A DNA stretch of 64,000 nt from Undaria pinnatifida. Its lineage: Eukaryota; Sar; Phaeophyceae; Laminariales; Alariaceae. Both the position numbers and the translations under genes were made by a program. A model generated the notes under the pieces. That model was given only the letters and a program-made list of their open reading frames with translations. It did not search any database and was not told the origin of the DNA. Below, piece by piece: positions 58,497 to 64,000 of this stretch. The DNA lies in assembly GCA_012845835.1 (NCBI GenBank), contig JABAKD010000021.1:7647006-7711005 (forward strand), in the 5' to 3' direction. How positions within the stretch are numbered: the first letter of the stretch is position 1; each line of letters starts with the position of its first letter.

Positions 58497-58872
58497 GTTG
58501 ATATCGTGCCAGACGTACCGAAGTGTCCGGTACCGGGTGGATGTTTTGCCTATCTTACCGAAGTGTCCGGTACCGGTAAACCCGCTCCGGTACATACGTG
58601 CATACCGGTACCGCCCGTACCTGTATTGATGTCGTACCGAACTTACCGAAGTGTCCGGTATCGGTATTGATGTCGTACCGAACTTACCGAAGTTTCTGGT
58701 ACCGGTATTGATAGCGTACCAAACTTACCGAAATGTCTGGTACTGGTATTGACGTCGTACCGAACTTACCGGAGTTTACGGTACCGGTATTGATGTCGCA
58801 CCGAACTTACCCAAGTTTCCGGTACCGGTATTGACGCCGTACCGAACTTACCGAAGTATCCGGTACCGGTAA
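58497..58872. repeat. 41-bp minisatellite, second array
   Basis: About nine units of the same 41-bp repeat as 57398-57745, again ending at the identical 20-bp palindrome CCGGCGGTATATACCGCCGG (58875-58894). Both arrays and palindromes therefore belong to one duplicated or mobile unit. Confidence 0.95.
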
Positions 58873-58936
58873 TACCGGCGGTATATACCGCCGGTACGCC
58901 TCGGTACGTACCGTACCGGACACACCCTTGCACAGT

Positions 58937-59090
58937 TCGACCCGAGTCGACGAGGGAAGAAAAGGCTGAGCCCTTCTCGTGATGAAAATGAAAGCATGCT
59001 ACGTAATGGGCGGAACGGGGGAGCCTGCCAAGTGGCCCTGGGTCTGAGTTACGAAATAGGAGGGAGCTAGATAAAAAGTGCAAATATACT
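58937..59090 (+). mobile_element. SINE tail fragment
   Basis: GAGTCGACGAGGGAAGAAAA, GGCTGAGCCCTTCTCG, ATGAAAATGAAAGC, GGGGGAGCCTGCC and GGTCTGAGTTACG match the SINE body at 42290-42480. The tRNA-like head is missing. It lies directly after the 41-bp array. Confidence 0.82.
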
Positions 59091-59283
59091 ACCGGTAGAT
59101 AACACGAAAAAAATGTTATCCCAATATCACACTTGTTCACGAGGGGCTTAACTAGAACCAAATATAAAGCAAACATAAACTAAAAATCGTTCTTCAAGTT
59201 CTTACAGAAATCCAAACCCACAACGAGTACTGGTATTGATAGTATGATTTTTAATTCAACATGGTGGCGGTGTGAAGTTATGT

Positions 59284-61218
59284 TCATTTTTTTTTGTGTG
59301 CCCCTCGTAGAATGAGATTGAGGGGGGGCGGGCTGCTATGGCACCTGAGAGGCTCAGTCGATTCCGCGTCGTTTTCCTCCTGTTCGAACTCCTCCCTTGT
59401 TACAACGTGCCAGAACTGCGCATCGTCCTCGTAATGGGGGTCTTCCATCAACGGTCTGTTTCTCAAGATCGTCACCCAAGGGTCATCGTCTATTCCGCCG
59501 CTCCTCGTTGCCCCCCTGTCCTGCTTGCCGTCCAGCTTCGTGTCGAGCTGCGGCTGTCGGCGCGGTCGGCGGCGCTTGATGGTGATGTGCGAGCAGTAGA
59601 AGTTCCTGAACACGATTGCGTCCAATCTGCGCGAAGATTCTGTCTACAGAGTACGATACGAGGGGCATGCACACGATCCACAATGGAAGTGGAGGGCGAG
59701 TGTAAGTCGAAGGTACAAAACGCTAAAAGGACGCCAACACGTCTACTGCTGATGTAAAGTACTGTACACATACTACGTACTGGCTCAACAGTAGACTACT
59801 ATGTGAACACTCGTGCTACTTGCCTACAGTAGATTCCTGAACACGATCACGCGTACCTCTACCTGGTATTATATACCGGTAAACAATAAATCAGGCAAAA
59901 CAGGTACCTGGTAGAAGTTACTGAACACGATGGCGTCAAATCTATGCGGAGACTCCATCGTGTACGCGTGGTACACGATCACGCGATGGGGAGATGTGGA
60001 AGACGGGTGTAAGTCGAAGGTATCATACACCGCGCCAAGGATAACACTACTTCAACTACTACTTTCTACTACTACTACTACCACTACTACTACACTACTA
60101 CTACGACTACTACTACTTACTACTACCACCACTACTTCTGTAGTCTACCAGGTACTGATGTACGTATTGTACGTACTGGTATATATAACAGTAGATTACC
60201 AATAGAAGTTCCTGATCATGATTGCAAGGGTGTGTTAGAAAATATATACCTATACCCGGGTAAGTTCTTGAGGTCGTACCTAACGTACTTAGAACCTACA
60301 GTGTAGGTAAGGTTGTCGAGTTCCGTACCTCACGTACCTGCAGTAGATCTTGCGTGAGGTATTGAGGTCGCACTCGAGCTCTTCTCCCGAGTATTTCGTC
60401 GATGGGCAACCCCGATACGAGGGTAAGTATTGAGCGGTGTGCCTTGTACCTATCGTACCTAAACCTTGTGTGAGGTATCAAGGTCCGTACCTAACGTACC
60501 TAAACCCTAGGTAGGGTATCGATGTCCGTACCTAACGTACCTAACCATGGGGTACGGGCAAGCATCGGGTACGGGTACATACCCGGGAATTTTACCCCGG
60601 GGTCATGCCGGGGTATGTACCTTGCAAGATTGCCTCAAATCTGTGCGAAGGCTCTACGTACCTTACCGAACATACTCTGATAGCGTCAAATCTGTGCGAA
60701 GGCTCCAGCTATATACTATGATAGGAGTGACATGCACACAGACGATCGCACAAACGATGGAAGTGGAGGACTTGTGTAAAGTTGCAGGCAAAGCGCCAAG
60801 GTTGTCAATGCCATAGTTCGTACTGCAGTGCTCTGTTGTATACTGCTGTACAACAGCATTATACTACTGCTGTTGTATTACTAGTAGATTTCTGCTGTGA
60901 TGTGTCACAAGTCGTCGTTTACAGGGGTTTTACATCATACAAGTACCAACTGTGCAGCACAGCAGCAGCACGAGTAACGTTCACAAACAGTTGCAACACT
61001 CATAGGTACACCACAGGACACCCTTTCCGCATGGCGATGCGCCGGCCATCACATACGCTACTTTTGGCGTAGATTACCTGTGGCTTGTCCAGGAAAGACA
61101 CCTCGAAGTAAATTGGGCACGGCTTCGTGTGTCGGCTTCGCACCAAGGGGCCAACGAAGCTGGGGATCGCATGGGGGATCTGCCTTTGCGCTGCCACATC
61201 TCTGCCATCTGTCTCCAT
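59284..61218 (-). CDS. NICN1: nicolin-1-like protein (tubulin polyglutamylase complex)
   Basis: Two minus-strand exons were seen: 61218-61078 and 59626-59284. The first starts METDGRDVAAQ and ends KPCPIYFEVSFLDKPQ before a GTAATC donor. The second reads AIVFRNFYCSHITIKRRR, WVTILRNRPLMEDPHYEDDA, QFWHVV and LNLILRGAHKKK, then a stop. This order matches nicolin-1 (MFKNYY, WVTCLRDYCLMPDPH, LRLILR), a subunit of the tubulin polyglutamylase complex that modifies axonemal and neuronal microtubules. Two oddities: the exon phases do not join directly (0 against 1), implying an unseen small exon, and the stop comes soon after LILR, so the family's C-terminal third is missing unless a downstream exon was not found. 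The family call rests on motif order by eye. Confidence 0.6.
59905..60790 (-). pseudogene. echoes of the NICN1-like exon 2 acceptor edge
   Basis: Degenerate minus-strand copies of the exon 2 start (59626) recur at about 59905-60015, 60205-60235, 60625-60665 and 60675-60790. All keep GCRTCMAATCTRYGCG or GAAGTTNCTGANCA-like blocks. Two also keep the intron flank ACGAT..ATGGAAGTGGAGG / GTGTAA seen at 59665-59705. They lie between the two known exons. Confidence 0.75.
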
Positions 61219-62426
61219 GTTCAGCTGGCAGTATCTTCTATCCTTCAAAACCAGCGCTCTGCAGCTTGCCGTCTCGAGTTCTCCGAGCTCTGATGTTTCG
61301 ATGTTCGATCCCTGGTCGTGTTTGATTCCTGGTTTGATTGGTGATTGCGCCGCGTTCCTCACATGACGGTTTACGTGTAAAAACAGATGATGTATTTGAA
61401 ATAGGGGCGGTGCACAGGATACATACGATACATTAATAAACTCTGCTGCACAGAGCACGAAAGATCTGCTTCGAGCGAACAGAATAACAGCATGCTCGTG
61501 GTAGCAGTGTACAAGCTGCCCTCGGAGCTCCTTGATGACTAAGTGGGGCAAGATGCTGTGTCGTTTGTCGTTGTTGTGGAAACAACACAACGAAAAAATA
61601 GCAGACAATACCTACCGGCCAGAGAACAGTCGGTGGAAGAGAGAAAAGAAGAAAAGCACGGGACATTCAGGGCATTGGACACGATCAGAACAACATGGCC
61701 GCGGTATAATGGGTGCCTCCCGTGCTCCTTGACTATGACAAGCGTCCAAGCACGTGGCGACGTCTGCATGGCGTGTCGTCATCTCGTTATTGGTGTCGTA
61801 AAAACAGTGAGAACATAACCCAAACATGAACCGACAATACAAGAAGCAGGAAAAACCAGCCGAGATAAGAAGATAGAAGATAGCAGCGGTTTCAAACATC
61901 AAACATTCCAGTGGGTTTCAATACGTAGAGGCTTGTTTCATCCGGGCGGCTCCCCCTGATTTTTGTGGGTGGGGCGAGGCTAGTCCCACACGCTTGGAGC
62001 TGCTGGCTGAGCACCCTGGGTGAGGAACATAGCCGAGCGAGAGTGCTGAGAGCGTTGTGGGGTAGTATCTGAAGATATCTCGCTTGGAGCTGTGTGGCTT
62101 TGCGGGATTCTGAGGCTTAGGCTTCCTAATCAGGAAACTAACCAAGAGGAGCATCGTGCACCACAGCTGCTGTTGATGGCGTTGGCATAAGAGTTGTGCA
62201 CATCGACCACCCTTGAGCAAGCACGCTGAGAGTGGAGCTGAGGTTCTAGACCCATGCTGTGCCTCGCTCAGGCTGTGCCTTGGCAAGGCGACCTGCCCTG
62301 GGTGCTTCTTGTGGGTTCCACGATCGTAGCGCTTGTTTCCATAACTTGATTTTTGACGCGCGGTGTGTTGTCGTACTGCTGTCGCTGCGGTTGTTGTGGT
62401 TGTTGTGGTCAGTATAGGTTATCACC
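61219..62426. other. intergenic region between NICN1-like and eS7
   Basis: No confident gene. The minus frame at 61580-61430 (including HLVIKELRGQLVHCYHEHA) stays open and could be an upstream exon of the NICN1-like gene, but it has no family match. Plus-strand sequence just before 62427 is the eS7 5' region, with TGTTGTGGTTGTTGTGG. Confidence 0.45.
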
Positions 62427-62519
62427 ATGTTTACCGGAGCAACGAAGATTGTCAAGCCTGAGGGCCAGGAGGCCGATGAGTTCGAGCAGACCGTAGCTCA
62501 GGAGCTCTTCAACCTCGAG
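62427..62519 (+). CDS. RPS7: ribosomal protein eS7, first exon
   Basis: ATG at 62427 in context ATCACCATG opens MFTGATKIVKPEGQEADEFE, then QTVAQELFNLE, followed by a GTGAGT donor at 62520. Human eS7 begins [20 protein letters not shown] and then ESGISQALLELE, so length and motif order agree. eS7 is a 40S subunit protein needed for 18S rRNA maturation. The exon holds 31 of about 190 residues. No second exon was found before the right edge, so intron 1 exceeds 1.4 kb or the next exon was missed. That intron contains a full-length SINE. Confidence 0.88.
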
Positions 62520-63353
62520 GTGAGTCGATGGACCATTGCGTTAACATTTATTGCTTTGATTGCTTTGCTTGCACGTACTGTTAGCCTCGACGTTTGCGCT
62601 GCAAAATGCTTACCTTTGCCTTGCAGCTTTCTTACATTGGCACTAGGCACCAAGTGTTCGTATGTATCACCTGGTACATCAGAGGGGGTTAGACTTCTAA
62701 TTTCGTACCGGTACGAGTACAGTAGCAGTGCTTTATTAGTAAGTAGAGTCGAAGGGTTTTGCACCGCTTGCTGATTGCATTGCTTGTGTTGCGTGCACGG
62801 CGCATCGCCTCGACCTTTACATTGCTCGGATGCTCTCCACACCGCTTTGTATTGGTTACAGTCGTAGGTTTATACTCTGATGATAGTTTCGTAGTTATAC
62901 GAGCAAGGTGTCTACGAATTGAGTCGAAGGTCCTCCGTACTTGTACCAGAAACCAGTCGGAGTTGGAGTTACCGGTACATAAGCGGGCAGAGGCTCCAGT
63001 GCGGTCGCCCAGTGGACAGCCAGTACTCGCCATCTAGTGCTGGTGGTTACGGAGTCCGGACTGCGAACGCAGATGCTGGCTGCGCGCCCGTCAAAACGCG
63101 GGAACAGACGATGGGCGTTGCGGGGCTCTACTTATGACGGGGTTGTGGGTTGTCGATTACCGCCACCTTTGCTTTTGGCGCTCAGATTGAACTCGTGTTA
63201 TGATGCTGAAGATTAAGAACGTTACTCTTTTTAGATGGTCGTAAATTGCACGACCCAGCTCCCACAGACCAGCGTGCACGGCGTTGGAACCCTGCAACAG
63301 CGTCTCTCATGGTGTGTACACCCTAGCCAGACGTGCATGTAACGTCGCCGGTC

Positions 63354-63656
63354 GCCCCGGTGGTCTAGTGGTTACCCTCGAATACTACTCTCGTTGGTCC
63401 TTGAGTTCGATTCCCACCATGGTGAGATTTTGACTTTATTTGCAAAAATGCAAAAAACAAAAGATGAACTGCTGAGAACGCCTAGCAGCGTGGGTAGGTA
63501 CAATTCGACGCGAGTTGACGAGGGAAGAAAACGCTGAATTATACAAATGAAGGCACGTACCGTAGTGGGGAGAGGGAGGAGGGCCCGCTGTGTGGCCCCG
63601 GATCTGAGTTACTAATGGGAGGGAGTGCGAGAGCAGTGCGAGGATAATAAATGGGA
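63354..63656 (+). mobile_element. full-length tRNA-derived SINE in eS7 intron 1
   Basis: The head GCCCCGGTGGTCTAGTGGTT has an A box, and GAGTTCGATTCCC is the B box. The body has GAACTGCTGAGAACGCC, GAGTTGACGAGGGAAGAAAA and ATGAAGGCACGTACCGTAGT. It is the same family and orientation as 42162-42484. Confidence 0.88.
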
Positions 63657-64000
63657 TGAAAAAGATAACGCCATAGAACCGTTAAACCCCGTCGCTGCAG
63701 CTCTCACTGCACTCAAGACCTTTACCCAGCCCGAACACAACCCTAACGCTAACCTGAAACGCAAGGCCTGAAACTCGGGGATGACTGCTAAAATTCCCCC
63801 TAGTCGTCATGTAAATATCGCCTACGTAATCGTGACCATCAAATTGTTGACCGCCTAATTATCAAGCCCGAGTCTTTGATAGCTATCCAAAGCGCAAACC
63901 TATTCGTAACCCAACGCGAGGCCTGAGACTTGGGCAAGGCTCGTTTATGTCCCCGTTATCGTGATTTACCGGTAGGTTTCGCGTACGTGATCGTGATTAT
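63657..64000. other. no feature recognised
   Basis: Presumably eS7 intron. CCCTAACGCTAACC near 63741 is a trace of telomere-like sequence. AACGC(A/G)AGGCCTGA recurs at 63758 and 63914, suggesting a duplicated unit of about 155 bp. Confidence 0.5.

Noticed and set aside
63354-63435. A second tRNA gene
   Set aside because: Same reasons. It is the head of another copy of the same SINE.
1-64000. CRISPR array, operon, ribosome binding site or prophage signals
   Set aside because: The window is eukaryotic with spliceosomal introns. The repeat arrays lack unique spacers of constant size.

Overview
This window is nuclear DNA from an intron-rich eukaryote, not a prokaryote or a plasmid. The genes are split by long spliceosomal introns, most with GTGAGT/GTGAGC-type donors. 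Short, well-conserved exons sit in seas of minisatellites, MITEs, SINEs and retroelement debris. The protein set, the large repetitive introns and an algal-type non-LTR reverse transcriptase suggest an alga, perhaps a stramenopile. That lineage call is inference.

Five genes were rebuilt exon by exon from protein motifs and matching splice phases. (1) A mitochondrial RSM22/METTL17-type methyltransferase-like gene lies on the minus strand (about 8187 down to 472, continuing off the left edge); one of its introns holds a 3.2 kb array of a 15-bp unit. (2) COP9 signalosome subunit 5 (CSN5) lies on the minus strand, 46782 down to 28754, with nine exons, 365 residues and an 18 kb span. (3) A JMJD6-type JmjC oxygenase lies on the plus strand, 47087-54465, with seven exons and 489 residues; it is transcribed divergently from CSN5 across about 300 bp. 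(4) A nicolin-1 (NICN1)-like gene lies on the minus strand, 61218-59284. (5) The first exon of ribosomal protein eS7 (RPS7) lies on the plus strand at 62427, with the rest beyond the right edge.

Between the first two genes (8.2-28 kb) there is no convincing host gene. That region holds a degenerate satellite of about 200 bp (14.3-18.0 kb), tandem duplications, and a decayed non-LTR reverse transcriptase (22.6-24.3 kb) interrupted by a 182-bp MITE with a clean 6-bp target duplication.

The most striking feature is what I call exon echoes. In four of the five genes (all except the single visible eS7 exon), degenerate copies of exon edges lie in the neighbouring intron or flank, usually with the adjacent splice site and on the same strand. 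Several stay readable. Other unusual items are a widened JAMM metal-binding spacing and a GC-AG intron in CSN5, a 21-nt microexon in JMJD6, a tRNA-derived SINE family with four copies, a 1.9 kb foldback element, and a 1.4 kb tract saturated with CCCATGGG palindromes.
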